Positions 9,213 through 18,687 are shown, counted from the first letter of the stretch. The stretch: 49,505 nucleotides of DNA from Magnetovibrio sp. (GCF_036568125.1 NZ_DATCTF010000002.1:1-49505); one strand, 5' to 3'. The notes: a model not told the origin generated them from the letters alone. A program made the numbers and translations.

Positions 9213-9545
9213 TTAACGGTGTCCGCCACCACCGAATCCACCACCGGCGCCAGCGCCGTAGACGCTGCCAAAGCCGTTGCCAAAGCTGCGGCTGGGGCCG
9301 AAATTGTTACGCGACGGGTTGCCATTGTACCAGTCTTGGGTGCGGACACGTTCTTGCGTTTGTGTGCGCACTTTCACGCCTGCATCTGCGTTTTCATTGT
9401 AGCGGTTACGGTTTTGGATTTGTACCCGTTCCGCGGTTTCCGGCTTGCCCATGGCTGCCGTTGCTTGGGCGATGGCCGTTTGAGCCGCAACCGGCGCGGC
9501 GCTCAACATGACCGCCACAGTGGCGCTCGGAAGGAAGATCTTCAT
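9213..9545 (-). CDS. Small exported Gly/Asn/Arg-rich protein
   Basis: The predicted 110-residue protein starts MKIFLPSATVAVMLSAAPVAAQ, a typical Sec signal peptide cut after VAAQ or AAQ. The mature chain is low in hydrophobic residues. It has a Gln/Arg/Thr segment (KVRTQTQERVRTQDW) and ends in a Gly-rich tail (GSVYGAGAGGGFGGGGHR). I chose the ATG at 9545 because the frame upstream (to 9635) gives an unlikely N-terminus and buries the signal peptide. I recognise no family. Arg/Gly tails of this kind occur in structural or surface-exposed proteins. It lies between the rnhA end and the peroxiredoxin terminator and has its own upstream region. Confidence 0.65.
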   Translation of the reverse strand: MKIFLPSATVAVMLSAAPVAAQTAIAQATAAMGKPETAERVQIQNRNRYNENADAGVKVRTQTQERVRTQDWYNGNPSRNNFGPSRSFGNGFGSVYGAGAGGGFGGGGHR

Positions 9546-9636
9546 CGGGGGTATCCTGCTTATTGTTATTGCGGGGCGTTCTGAATATAAGCATGCCCTA
9601 ATATTGAAAGGCAACGCTGTGATCGCCATCACCATG

Positions 9637-9664
9637 AAAAAGGCCCGCCAAATTGGCGGGCCTT
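9637..9664 (-). terminator. Rho-independent terminator after the peroxiredoxin gene
   Basis: AAGGCCCGCC (9640-9649) pairs with GGCGGGCCTT (9655-9664) around an AAATT loop. On the minus strand the stem is followed by a run of five T. It lies 24 bases beyond the peroxiredoxin stop and so should end that transcript before the small exported-protein gene. Confidence 0.85.
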
Positions 9665-9687
9665 AAACGTCATCGGGGAATGAAGCC

Positions 9688-10170
9688 TTACAGCTTGGAC
9701 AATTGCGCTTCGGCGCTGGAAACTTCGAATGCACCGGGAGCTTCTTGGTCGATAGATTTGACTACGCCGTCTTCGACGATCATCGCAAAGCGATCGCAAC
9801 GCAGGCCCAGGCCCTTGCCGGAGAGGTCCAGTTCCAGGCCCATTTTTTTGGTCAGTTCCGCGTCGCCGTCGGCAATCATGCGGACTTTTCCGGCGACGTT
9901 CCGGTCTTTGCCCCAGGCACCCATGACGAACGCGTCGTTGACGGCGAAGCAGACGATCTCGTCGACGCCCTTGGCTTTGAGCTGGTCGGCCATCTTGACG
10001 AAGCCGGGCAGGTGCTGAGCGGAACACGTCGGCGTGAAGGCGCCGGGCAGACCGAACAGGACGACAGTCTTGCCGCTGAACAGGTCATCGGTGCTGACGC
10101 CGCCGGGGCCGTCCGGGCCCATTTCGTAAAGGGTTGCGGCAGGAATTTTGTCGCCGGGCTGAATGGTCAT
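9688..10170 (-). CDS. Peroxiredoxin (Prx5-like, AhpC/TSA fold)
   Basis: This 160-residue thiol peroxidase reduces hydroperoxides. The peroxidatic Cys is in GLPGAFTPTCSAQHLPGF, the PxxxTxxC signature of the Prx5 group. The later Arg is in LRCDRFAMIVEDG, where a second Cys could act in resolution. The start is the ATG at 10170, preceded by GGGAG at good spacing; the in-frame ATG at 10185 is less likely. The upstream neighbour on the same strand encodes an ScsB/DsbD-like membrane reductase with a 94-base gap. A terminator follows the gene. The family assignment is firm; the physiological reductant is not visible. Confidence 0.94.
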   Translation of the reverse strand: MTIQPGDKIPAATLYEMGPDGPGGVSTDDLFSGKTVVLFGLPGAFTPTCSAQHLPGFVKMADQLKAKGVDEIVCFAVNDAFVMGAWGKDRNVAGKVRMIADGDAELTKKMGLELDLSGKGLGLRCDRFAMIVEDGVVKSIDQEAPGAFEVSSAEAQLSKL

Positions 10171-10264
10171 TGTAAGTGCTCCCAATTGGAATGATTCAAT
10201 AAAACCTATTGATCCCTAAATTGGGCATAAGGCGTACAGATTACAACGGCGAAATCGTTAAATT

Positions 10265-12445
10265 TTATCGTTCGCGCGCAATCGCCATGGCGCCGCCGCC
10301 GGCATCGTCGAGGGCTTTCAAAACCGCCGATTGACTGAGCAGCTCCGGCAAAGCGATGCCGTCCGGCGCGCCGGGACCGTAGACCGCGTTGAACGGGATG
10401 CCATAGCGCCCGAACGACGCCAAGTATTGCGAGATCACCGGGTCGGGCCGGGTCCAATCGGCCTGCATGGCGACGGTGTCGGTGCCGCCCAGGCGTTCAA
10501 AGACCTCACCCTTGCCGATTACCACGGCTTTGTTGACCTGGCAGGTGATGCACCATTCAGCGGTCACATCGACGAACACCACTTTGCCGTCCTTCACCAG
10601 CTTGCGGATTTCCTGCTGATCAAAGGTTTGCCACAGACCGTCCAGTTTGGCTTGGTCGGCTTGGGCTTCCGGCCCGTTGGCGAGCCTGTCGGGCACCGCG
10701 AAGGCCAAAACCGCTAAAATCGCAACGACAGCCCAATCCATGCGCCCATATTTTCTGTGCAGGCGTTTGTGGACGTAGAGCGTCACCGCGATGACCGCGA
10801 TGATGGCGGCGATCAACGCGGCGGCCAGTTCGCTGACCTGAATCGCCAGAATGCTCACCAGCCACACGGCGGTGGCGGCCAGGGCGAAGCCGAGGATGCG
10901 GCGCAAGATGATCATCCAGCGTCCGGGCTTGGGCATTTTGGTGGCGAACTTGGGAAACAGCGCCACCAGCAGATACGGCAGCGCCAAGCCAATGCCGAGC
11001 GCCGCAAAGATCGCTGCGATTTCAAGCGCACCGCGCGCCAAGGCAAAGCCCACCGCGGTGCCGAGAAACGGTGCGGAACACGGTGTGGCCAACAGCGTCG
11101 CCAACGCGCCGGTCATGAAATGGCCGCCCAGACCATGGGTGTGGGTTGTGCTTTCGCCGATTTCATTGACGGCTTGAGGCAAATGGACTTCGAAAAATCC
11201 CCACAGGTTGCAGGCGAACAAAGTGATGATCAATGCCATGGCGACGAGGAACCAGGGGTGTTGGAACTGGATGCCCCAGCCGATCGCCAGGCCGGCGCCT
11301 TTCAAAGCGATCAGTCCCGCCGCGAGGACCAAAAACGACGTGATGATACCCGCCGCGCTGGCCAGGAAGCTCAAGCGCACGGTGCGGGTGTTGCCGCCAC
11401 CGTGACCGACAACGCCCAACAGCTTGATCGACAGCACCGGCAACACGCACGGCATTAAGTTCAAGATCATCCCGCCGAGAACCGCCAGCGCCAGCATCAC
11501 GATCATCGACGGACCGGCCGCTATGGGCAGCGCTTGGGCATCGGCCATGGCCAGGGTGTCGGCTGTGGCGGGGGTCGGGGTCGCTTTGAACTCAGCCCCG
11601 CGCGGTGCATCGGCCAACGTGATGGTCAGTTCGGTCTGATCGAACGGTGCTTTGATGGCCTTGAGGCCTTCGAAGCCAACCTCGATTAACGCCATCGCAC
11701 CGTCGCCGCTGAGCGACACCTTGGGTTTGGCGAAGGCCAAGCCCTCGGGCCCCTCAATATACGCATCGGCGTTTTGGAAAGGGGTGCTCGAACGGGCGCT
11801 CAGATACAACGTGCCGCGATCGTCGTCGGTGCCGGGGGTGGTGCGGAACTGGGCGGTTTCGATCTTCAGGCCCAGGGCATCCGCGCCTTGAGTGCCGGTG
11901 CGCGGCACCAAGGTTTGGAATTTGTTGATCAGGTGGGCGTGTTCGGACGGCGTGGCGGTTCCGGCGGGCAGGGAAAACTGGATGGTGGTGTCATAGGGCA
12001 CGCAAATTTCGGCGCAGGCCAGGTAGCTGATCTCGGCGCTCAGCGCCAGGGCGTCGCCGGGTTGTGCCAGCTTAACGGTGAACGGCAGCACCACTTCGTC
12101 GGTGTAGCCCAAGGTTTCGAAGCCAAGGATCGAAAAGCGTTCCGGCAACGGCCACTGAATTTGCAGGTCCTTGATGTTGTACGAACCGTTCCAGTCCACG
12201 GACGGCGGGAAACCCGCATCACCGGGCGTGCGCCAATAGATTTTCCAGTGATCCTGAAGCTTGAAGTGAAGCCCCAAAGTCACGCTGTCGCCGTCGCCCG
12301 TTGCGTCGGTCTGGCTGATGATGCGCAACGCTGTTGTGTCGGTTTCAACCCAGGGGCTGGACGCCGCGTTTGCGGGGGCGGCGAACGTTCCCAACGTGGA
12401 AACCAGGACACTCAGGACGGTCAGGATGCGGAGCATGTTTTTCAT
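10265..12445 (-). CDS. ScsB/DsbD-type membrane thiol:disulfide interchange protein
   Basis: The 726-residue protein moves reducing power from the cytoplasm across the membrane. It has a signal peptide (MKNMLRILTVLSVLVS, cleavage near ANA). The periplasmic N-terminal domain has the Cys pair in YLACAEICVPYDT. The membrane core of about eight helices has its Cys in LMPCVLPVLSIKLLG and ATPCSAPFLGTAVG. The C-terminal thioredoxin domain has AEWCITCQVNK. The long N-terminal domain with CAEICVPYD resembles ScsB (suppressor of copper sensitivity) more than classical DsbD. The start at 12445 has GAGG just upstream. The neighbouring peroxiredoxin suggests a redox-defence pair. Its partner ScsC or DsbC-like protein is not in the window. 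Confidence 0.9.
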   Translation of the reverse strand: MKNMLRILTVLSVLVSTLGTFAAPANAASSPWVETDTTALRIISQTDATGDGDSVTLGLHFKLQDHWKIYWRTPGDAGFPPSVDWNGSYNIKDLQIQWPLPERFSILGFETLGYTDEVVLPFTVKLAQPGDALALSAEISYLACAEICVPYDTTIQFSLPAGTATPSEHAHLINKFQTLVPRTGTQGADALGLKIETAQFRTTPGTDDDRGTLYLSARSSTPFQNADAYIEGPEGLAFAKPKVSLSGDGAMALIEVGFEGLKAIKAPFDQTELTITLADAPRGAEFKATPTPATADTLAMADAQALPIAAGPSMIVMLALAVLGGMILNLMPCVLPVLSIKLLGVVGHGGGNTRTVRLSFLASAAGIITSFLVLAAGLIALKGAGLAIGWGIQFQHPWFLVAMALIITLFACNLWGFFEVHLPQAVNEIGESTTHTHGLGGHFMTGALATLLATPCSAPFLGTAVGFALARGALEIAAIFAALGIGLALPYLLVALFPKFATKMPKPGRWMIILRRILGFALAATAVWLVSILAIQVSELAAALIAAIIAVIAVTLYVHKRLHRKYGRMDWAVVAILAVLAFAVPDRLANGPEAQADQAKLDGLWQTFDQQEIRKLVKDGKVVFVDVTAEWCITCQVNKAVVIGKGEVFERLGGTDTVAMQADWTRPDPVISQYLASFGRYGIPFNAVYGPGAPDGIALPELLSQSAVLKALDDAGGGAMAIARER

Positions 12446-12637
12446 GGCCTCGGAGTGTATCTGGATTTTCAAAAAGGTTAAGTGCTGATCGTGGCCGCTT
12501 TGAGGCAATTCACATCATTTTGACTGAATTTTTCACTCATAGAGGGGGTGGTTTTGTGGATCGATGCACATATGTCATACTGATCAATGTGCGCAACGGC
12601 GGATACAACAACGCCGACGAAACGGGTGGGTGAAGCG

Positions 12638-13213
12638 ATGACCATTCAAACCTCGAACAGTCCTTATCTTGTCGGCCACCTACTCGTTGCCATGCCGGGC
12701 ATGCCCGATCCTCGATTTGCAAAATCAGTGATTTATATCTGTGCGCACAACGACGAAGGCGCGATGGGCCTGGTCATCAATCAGCCGATGAAAGACATTT
12801 CATTCCCGGATCTGCTCGATCAACTCAATCTGGTGCAGACCGACCCCGGCGCGGCCGTGTCCATTCAGTTTGGCGGACCGGTGGAACAGGGACGCGGGTT
12901 CGTGCTGCACAGCCCTGATTACATCCACGAGGCCACGTTGTTGGTTGACGGCAAGGTCGCGCTGACCGGCACGGTGGACATTTTACAGGCCATCGCCGAA
13001 GGTCACGGCCCCAAGGAACGCATTTTGGCGTTGGGGTACGCGGGTTGGGGCGCGGGGCAGTTGGACAGCGAAATTCTCGCCAACGGTTGGCTGACGGTCG
13101 AGGCCGACCCCGAGATCGTGTTCAACGTCGATCTCGACAAAAAATGGAACACCGCTCTGGCCAAACTGGGCATCGACCTGAGCCTGCTGTCAGAAGAAGC
13201 CGGCCACGCCTAA
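12638..13213 (+). CDS. YqgE/AlgH family protein
   Basis: The 191-residue protein belongs to the UPF0301 (YqgE/AlgH) family. The signature is clear at the N-terminus: YLVGHLLVAMPGMPDPRF, then AKSVIYICAHNDEGAMGLVI. The later GYAGWGAGQLDSEI is the other conserved block. The biochemical role of the family is not established; AlgH was named from alginate regulation in Pseudomonas. I chose the ATG at 12638, where the conserved sequence begins, over an in-frame start at 12587. It is divergent from the scsB-like gene, with about 190 bases between them. The family call is certain. Confidence 0.93.
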   Translation: MTIQTSNSPYLVGHLLVAMPGMPDPRFAKSVIYICAHNDEGAMGLVINQPMKDISFPDLLDQLNLVQTDPGAAVSIQFGGPVEQGRGFVLHSPDYIHEATLLVDGKVALTGTVDILQAIAEGHGPKERILALGYAGWGAGQLDSEILANGWLTVEADPEIVFNVDLDKKWNTALAKLGIDLSLLSEEAGHA

Positions 13214-13223
13214 GGGGCCGGAC

Positions 13224-14489
13224 TTAATTCAAGCGCGCTTCGATCTTGTCGAAATCCTCGACGTGAGAAATCGGTCCCAGGGCCGCCACCGTCGGCGTGC
13301 CTTGGAAAATGCGCGCACACACGCGTTTGATGGCCTCGGCATCGACGTTTTCGATGCGCGCGACGGCTTCGTCGGTGGGAATCGGACGGCCGAAGATCAT
13401 CAATTGGCGGGCCATTTGCTCGGCGCGAGACGAGGTGCTTTCCAGGCTCATCAAGATCGAGGCCTTGAGCTGCGCCTTGGCGCGGTTGAGTTCCTCGGCG
13501 TTGACGTTTTGATCCAGTTTGCCGATTTCGTCGCAGATCACCGGAATCAGTTCCTTGACGTCGTTTTCCCCGGTTCCGGCGTAGATGCCGAACACGCCGG
13601 TATCGGCATAGGCGGAAACGAAGGAATAGACCGAATAGACCAAGCCGCGCTTTTCGCGCACTTCCTGGAACAGGCGCGACGACATGCCGCCGCCGAACAA
13701 CATCGACATCACCGACGCGGCATAAAAATCGTCGTCGTGATAGCTGAAGCCCTCGAACCCCATCAACAATTGGACCTGCTCGGTGTCGCGGCTTTCACGG
13801 ATATCGCCGCCGACATATTGCGCCGGACCTTGGGTGTCGCCGATGCTTTTGGCCGGACCGTGGGCGAAATGCTGGTTGGCGAGATCGACCAGTTGATCGT
13901 GCTTAAAGTTGCCCGCAGCGGACAGCACCATGTCGCCGGTGCGATAATGATCGTTCATATAGCCCAAAATGTCGGCACGCGGCATCTGACCGACGCCGTC
14001 GAGGGTGCCCAGCACCGGGCGGCCCAGCGCTTGGTCGGGAAAGCAGGCTTCTTGAAACAGATCGAAGACCACGTCGTCGGGGGTGTCTTGGGCTTGATTG
14101 ATTTCTTGCAAGATCACGCCGCGTTCGCGTTCCAGCTCATCTTCGTCCAGCGTCGCGTTCTGCACCAGGTCGGCAACCATGTCGACGGCGAGACCCAGGT
14201 CGTCTTTGAGCACTTTGGCGTAATACGCCGTGTTCTCGCGCGAGGTGTAGGCGTTGATGTGCCCGCCGACGTCTTCGATTTCTTCGGCGATAGCCAGGGC
14301 GGAGCGTTTGCGCGTGCCCTTGAACGTCATGTGTTCCAGCATATGGGACACGCCGTTCACTTTTTGCGCTTCGAAACGCGCCCCGGCATCGATCCAAACG
14401 CCTGCGGATGCGGTTTCAACGGTGGGCATCTCGTCGGAGATGATGCGTAGTCCGTTGTCCAGGGTCGTGATGCGCAAAGTTTCGCTCAC
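13224..14489 (-). CDS. M16 family zinc metallopeptidase
   Basis: The 421-residue protein is a processing-peptidase-like member of the pitrilysin family. The inverted zinc motif HMLEH is at residues 49-53, with the third ligand Glu 76 residues later in ERERGVILQEI. The C-terminal half has the R/Y-type substrate region (KRGLVYSVYSF). Alphaproteobacterial members are the relatives of mitochondrial processing peptidase beta. There is no signal peptide, so it should be cytoplasmic. Its ATG overlaps the thrC stop by four bases (ATGA), so both are translated from one mRNA. This pairing is common in Rhodospirillales. The native substrate is unknown. Confidence 0.94.
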   Translation of the reverse strand: MSETLRITTLDNGLRIISDEMPTVETASAGVWIDAGARFEAQKVNGVSHMLEHMTFKGTRKRSALAIAEEIEDVGGHINAYTSRENTAYYAKVLKDDLGLAVDMVADLVQNATLDEDELERERGVILQEINQAQDTPDDVVFDLFQEACFPDQALGRPVLGTLDGVGQMPRADILGYMNDHYRTGDMVLSAAGNFKHDQLVDLANQHFAHGPAKSIGDTQGPAQYVGGDIRESRDTEQVQLLMGFEGFSYHDDDFYAASVMSMLFGGGMSSRLFQEVREKRGLVYSVYSFVSAYADTGVFGIYAGTGENDVKELIPVICDEIGKLDQNVNAEELNRAKAQLKASILMSLESTSSRAEQMARQLMIFGRPIPTDEAVARIENVDAEAIKRVCARIFQGTPTVAALGPISHVEDFDKIEARLN

Positions 14490-15892
14490 AGTTTGCCGCG
14501 CTCCTTCAAAGTCGTTTCGATATAATCTTTAATGGTCTCGAAGCTGTCGGGCAGCTCCGTGTATTTCTCTTCCCGTTCATATAGGTCGGAAAGATGCGAT
14601 GGCAACTCGGGATGTACGCCGGACGCCGCTTTCACCGCGTCGGGGAACTTCGCCGGGTGCGCGGTGGCCAAGATCACCATCGGCACGGCTTTGTCCCAAC
14701 GCCGCGCGCGTGCCGCGCCGACGCCGATGGCCGAGTGCGTATCCAGCAGGTAGCCCGTTTCCTTGTGAACGTCGCCAATCAGCTTCGCCGTGCCCGCATC
14801 GTCGAAGCGTGCGCCGTCCATGATGGCTTTGAGACGGACCATGAACGTATCCGTGACGGAAAAATGTCCGGTTTCTTTGAATTCCTGCATGGCGTCGTTG
14901 AGCGCGCTGCTGTCGCGGTCCAACAATTCGAACATGAAGCGTTCGAAGTTGGATGAAATCTGAATGTCCATCGACGGGCTGGTGGTCTCGAAAACGCCCT
15001 TGGATTCCATGCGTCCGGTTTCGATGAAACGGATCAAAATATCGTTGGCGTTGGATCCGATGACGAACTGGCTGATGGGCAGGCCCATCTGTTTCGCCAC
15101 GTAGCCTGCAAACACATTCCCGAAGTTGCCGGTCGGCACGGCAAAGGCCACCGAGGTATCGGGCGCGCCAGCGCGCAACCCGGCCCAGAAATAATAGACC
15201 ACCTGGGCCATGATGCGCGCCCAGTTGATGGAGTTAACCGCAGACAAATTGACATCGTCGCGGAACTTTTCGTCGGCGAACAGCGCCTTGACGGTGTTCT
15301 GGCAGTCGTCGAAATTGCCCTTCAGCGCAATGTTGTGCACGTTGTCGCTGAGCACGGTGCTCATCTGACGGCGCTGCACTTCGGACACCTTGCCGCTGGG
15401 GTGGAGGATGAAGATCTCGATGTTGTCGCGGTCACGGCATGCCTCGATGGCGGCTGAGCCGGTGTCGCCAGAAGTCGCGCCGACGATGGTCAGCTTCGCG
15501 CCGCGCTTGGTCAACACGTGGTCGAACATGCGTCCCAAAAATTGCAGGGCGTAGTCTTTGAACGCCAAGGTGGGGCCGTGAAACAGTTCCAGCACATATT
15601 CGTTGTCGCCAAGCTTCACCAGCGGGGCAACATCGTCGCAATCGAACGAACCGTAGGTGTCGGTGACGATCTGGGTCAGCTCTTCGCGGCTGACGACATC
15701 TTCGACAAACGGCAGCATCACTTTGACGGCGAGATCGACGTAGGACATGTCCTTCATCTCGGCCAAATCGGCGGCGCTGAACTGCGGCCAGGATTCGGGC
15801 AGATAGAGGCCCCCATCGCGGGCCAGGCCCGTCAGCAGGACGTCGTCAAAGGCGAGTTTGGGGGCGTTGCCCCGGGTGCTGATGTACTTCAC
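14486..15892 (-). CDS. thrC: Threonine synthase
   Basis: ThrC converts O-phosphohomoserine to threonine using pyridoxal phosphate. The 468-residue length and the start MKYISTRGNAPKLAFDD match the longer (fungal/proteobacterial) subfamily. The PLP-binding Lys lies in FHGPTLAFKDYALQFLGR, and the phosphate-binding region in VGATSGDTGSAA. The gene is followed without gap by the M16 peptidase. The upstream side faces lrgA divergently across 118 bases. Together with thrB in this window it provides the last two steps of threonine synthesis. Confidence 0.96.
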   Translation of the reverse strand: MKYISTRGNAPKLAFDDVLLTGLARDGGLYLPESWPQFSAADLAEMKDMSYVDLAVKVMLPFVEDVVSREELTQIVTDTYGSFDCDDVAPLVKLGDNEYVLELFHGPTLAFKDYALQFLGRMFDHVLTKRGAKLTIVGATSGDTGSAAIEACRDRDNIEIFILHPSGKVSEVQRRQMSTVLSDNVHNIALKGNFDDCQNTVKALFADEKFRDDVNLSAVNSINWARIMAQVVYYFWAGLRAGAPDTSVAFAVPTGNFGNVFAGYVAKQMGLPISQFVIGSNANDILIRFIETGRMESKGVFETTSPSMDIQISSNFERFMFELLDRDSSALNDAMQEFKETGHFSVTDTFMVRLKAIMDGARFDDAGTAKLIGDVHKETGYLLDTHSAIGVGAARARRWDKAVPMVILATAHPAKFPDAVKAASGVHPELPSHLSDLYEREEKYTELPDSFETIKDYIETTLKERGKL

Positions 15893-16010
15893 GGCTCATT
15901 TCCGTCGAAATTTCCAAAAAACGCTCCCTTTCTTAGAGACCACGGACCAAAATAGCAATCCAGAAGCACGTTGGATCCCAGGATTCACGTAGGTTTCATA
16001 TGGGGGAAAC

Positions 16011-16385
16011 ATGACGCTTGGCTTCATTACATTGTTGTTGGTCTTCCAATTGGTCGGGGAGGTCATATCGAAAGGCCTCGATTTGCCGCTGCCCGGTCCG
16101 GTGGTGGGGATGGCTTTGCTGTTCCTCGCGCTGGTCATCAAAGGCGATGTGCCGAACGGTCTGAAAGACACGGCGGGCGGCTTGCTCAAGCATCTGTCGT
16201 TGCTGTTTGTGCCCGCAGGTGTCGGGGTGATGCTGCATTTGCACATGATCCGCGACGAATGGTTGCCCATCAGCGTCGCCTTGGTGGTCAGCACGGTGGC
16301 GACCATCGCGGTGACGGCGTTGGTGATGAAGGGCTGTTGCCGGTTCGTCGACGAGGACCGTGGGCAGGAGCCGAACGATGGATGA
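16011..16385 (+). CDS. lrgA: CidA/LrgA family membrane protein
   Basis: The 124-residue protein is a holin-like membrane protein with four hydrophobic segments. The family block LPLPGPVVGMALLFLAL appears at residues 25-41, and GVGVMLHLHMIRDEW near residue 75 is also typical. CidA/LrgA proteins work with LrgB partners in export of small organic acids or in programmed lysis. The ATG has GGGGGA just upstream. The gene overlaps lrgB by eight bases, so the two form a coupled operon. The distinction between CidA and LrgA cannot be made from the sequence alone. Confidence 0.92.
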   Translation: MTLGFITLLLVFQLVGEVISKGLDLPLPGPVVGMALLFLALVIKGDVPNGLKDTAGGLLKHLSLLFVPAGVGVMLHLHMIRDEWLPISVALVVSTVATIAVTALVMKGCCRFVDEDRGQEPNDG

Positions 16386-17097
16386 TGGGCTTTATCAGAT
16401 CTGGGTTTATCTTTCGACCACCCCGCTGTTGGGGCTGACGGTGACGCTGGTCGCCTATCAGGCGGGGATGTGGATCTATACCCGCGCCGGATTGCATCCG
16501 CTGCTCAACCCGGTGCTCATCGCGGTGGTGTTGCTGGTGGGTTTGTTGATGGTCACAGGAACCGAATACCGCACCTATTTCGACGGCGCGCAGTTCGTGC
16601 ACTTCATGCTCGGCCCGGCGACGGTGGCGCTGGCGGTGCCTTTGTACCGGCAATTTCAAAAGGTCCGTCGCTCATTTGTCTTGATCTTGGTGGCGATCTT
16701 GTCGGGTTCCGCCACCGCTGCGCTCAGCGCCATCGGCGTTGCGTGGGCGTTGGGGGCGTCGCGCGAAACGTTGCTGTCGCTGGCGCCCAAATCCGTCACC
16801 GCGCCGATTGCCATGGGCATCGCCGAAGCCACCGGCGGCGTGCCGTCATTGACGGCGGTGTTGGTGATTTTGACCGGTATTCTGGGCGCGGTGCTCGGCA
16901 CGTGGACCCTGAATGCGCTGCGCATCACCGATTGGCGGGCGCGCGGGCTTGCCATGGGCACTGCCAGTCACGGCATCGGCACGGCGCGGGCCTTGCAGGT
17001 CAACGACGTCGCCGGGGCGTTCGCCAGCCTCGCCATGGGGCTGAACGGTTTGGCCACGGCGGTGCTGTTGCCGTTGATCTTGGGGCTGATTTTTTAG
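16378..17097 (+). CDS. lrgB: LrgB family membrane protein
   Basis: The 239-residue protein has about seven membrane segments and is the usual partner of LrgA. Family features include AGMWIYTRAGLHPLLNPVLI near the N-terminus, LAPKSVTAPIAMGIAEATGG in the middle and TASHGIGTARALQ late. The ATG at 16378 lies inside the end of lrgA and begins MDDGLYQIW. The pair is likely to transport small metabolites such as pyruvate or glycolate, as shown for relatives elsewhere, but the substrate here is unknown. It converges on the diguanylate cyclase gene, with only 16 bases between the stops. Confidence 0.93.
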   Translation: MDDGLYQIWVYLSTTPLLGLTVTLVAYQAGMWIYTRAGLHPLLNPVLIAVVLLVGLLMVTGTEYRTYFDGAQFVHFMLGPATVALAVPLYRQFQKVRRSFVLILVAILSGSATAALSAIGVAWALGASRETLLSLAPKSVTAPIAMGIAEATGGVPSLTAVLVILTGILGAVLGTWTLNALRITDWRARGLAMGTASHGIGTARALQVNDVAGAFASLAMGLNGLATAVLLPLILGLIF

Positions 17098-17113
17098 ATC
17101 CTGCTTCGTGGGC

Positions 17114-18460
17114 TTAGTGGCGGACTTGGTTGCGCCCTTCCAGCTTGGCGACGTAGAGCTTTTTGTCGGCATGATCGAGCAACGCTACTTCGCTTTCGGT
17201 CGGCTGGTCGGGATAGACCGCAACGCCGGCGCTGATGTTGACGTTGATGCGTTGGTCGCCATCTTCGACAGAGGTTTCCTCGACCACGCGGCGGATGCGT
17301 TCGGCAATGTCGAGCGCGTTTTGAAGCGTCGCGCCGGGCAGGATGGCGCAGAATTCCTCGCCACCGTACCGCACCAAAACGTCGTCGCCGCGTAAAATAC
17401 GCTGACCGGCATCGCACACCGCGACGATGACGCGGTCGCCGACCAGATGGCCGTAGGTGTCGTTGACCTTTTTGAAATGGTCGATGTCGAACATGATGAG
17501 CGCCAAGTTGCTGTTGTTGCGCACGGCGCGGCTGTATTCCTCGCGCAGGCGTTTCATGCCGAAGCGCCGGTTGTAAGCACCGGACAAAGGATCCAAGGCC
17601 GCGACCCGCTGCAGTTGGCGGTGCGCCAAGGCGTTTTGAATGGCCAGACCCAGACCCTGGCGAAACAGACGCGCAAGACGCAGCGCGCCGCGTTTGAAAC
17701 CGGTCGACGAGATCAGCACCATCGCGGCGATGGGCACGTCATTGAAGGAGACGGGAATGGTGCAAATTTCGCGCGGCTTGAAGTCGGCAACGATGCCGTC
17801 GATGCGCAAATCGTCGGGCACCGTAAAGCGGATTTCCTTGCCGTCGCGGAACATGTGGCGAATTTGATCGCTTTCCAAAATTGTCGCGGGCTCCTTGATG
17901 GCGCGCGCGGCGGCGATTTCCAGTTCGCCCGACGCTTCAATCACCAACGCACCGGCTTGAGCATTGGTGTGGGCGAGGATTTGCGCCAAGGCATCTTCGG
18001 CCAGTTCTTCGATGTTCAGGGTGCTCGACAAGGAATGGGTGAAGTTGACGACGGCCTGTTCGACGTGGCGCGATTCCGAAAAGGCATCGAGCAGACTGTT
18101 GAAGGCCAGCGCGCACCCGCCGATTTCGTCTTCCGATTCAACTTTCACCGCGCATTTTTCGGGGCTGCAGCTTGTCCAATCGCCGGTGTAGGTGGCCTGT
18201 TGAATTTGCGTGCCGATGTCGCCCATCTTTTGCGACAGATAGCGCAGGCGCGGTCGGATCACCCAGTGGGCGATGAGATAATTCAAACCGCCGACGGTGA
18301 TGCCAGCGCACAGCGTGGCGGCGAAAAACATCGGGCTGAGGGCTAGGGCTTCAGAAACCCCCATAAACACGACGAAAAACGGAAACACCACTCCCGCCAG
18401 AATACCGAACATCACCATCCAAATGGCCAGATCGGTCAGAATTTTCTTTGTGATACGCAC
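17114..18460 (-). CDS. Membrane GAF-GGDEF diguanylate cyclase
   Basis: The 448-residue protein makes cyclic di-GMP from GTP. Two membrane helices occupy about residues 8-65. A HAMP-like linker follows (HWVIRPRLRYLSQKMGDI), then a GAF-like sensor domain at about 130-285. The C-terminal GGDEF domain has the active motif YGGEEF. RGDD five residues before it is a possible RxxD product-inhibition site. The substrate-binding FDIDHFKKVND is intact. I place the start at a GTG (18460) with GGGGAG five bases upstream; the frame is open to a TTG at 18487. The 227 bases upstream hold nothing I recognise. Enzyme activity is likely; the signal sensed is unknown. Confidence 0.92.
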   Translation of the reverse strand: MRITKKILTDLAIWMVMFGILAGVVFPFFVVFMGVSEALALSPMFFAATLCAGITVGGLNYLIAHWVIRPRLRYLSQKMGDIGTQIQQATYTGDWTSCSPEKCAVKVESEDEIGGCALAFNSLLDAFSESRHVEQAVVNFTHSLSSTLNIEELAEDALAQILAHTNAQAGALVIEASGELEIAAARAIKEPATILESDQIRHMFRDGKEIRFTVPDDLRIDGIVADFKPREICTIPVSFNDVPIAAMVLISSTGFKRGALRLARLFRQGLGLAIQNALAHRQLQRVAALDPLSGAYNRRFGMKRLREEYSRAVRNNSNLALIMFDIDHFKKVNDTYGHLVGDRVIVAVCDAGQRILRGDDVLVRYGGEEFCAILPGATLQNALDIAERIRRVVEETSVEDGDQRINVNISAGVAVYPDQPTESEVALLDHADKKLYVAKLEGRNQVRH

Positions 18461-18687
18461 GTGAGCTCCCCACTCTGACTGCGTCAAGTATCGAGTAACG
18501 TGTTGAATTTTATGTATAAATCACTCGATCGAACGCAGGGGGAAACCACGTGACCGTTTTGAGGTCGTTTTTTAGGCCGTGGCAGCGTTCGTTTGTAAAA
18601 GTTTTTCCACCATAAAGGGTCGCCCTTTGGAATCAAACAAAATATTCACGCTTAGTACGAAATTTCCACATGTGCCGACGCGTGCGT

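Noticed and set aside
13263-14450. Long plus-strand frame opposite the M16 peptidase gene
   Set aside because: The M16 gene has clear zinc motifs; the opposite frame is His/Val/Gly-rich nonsense typical of antisense frames.
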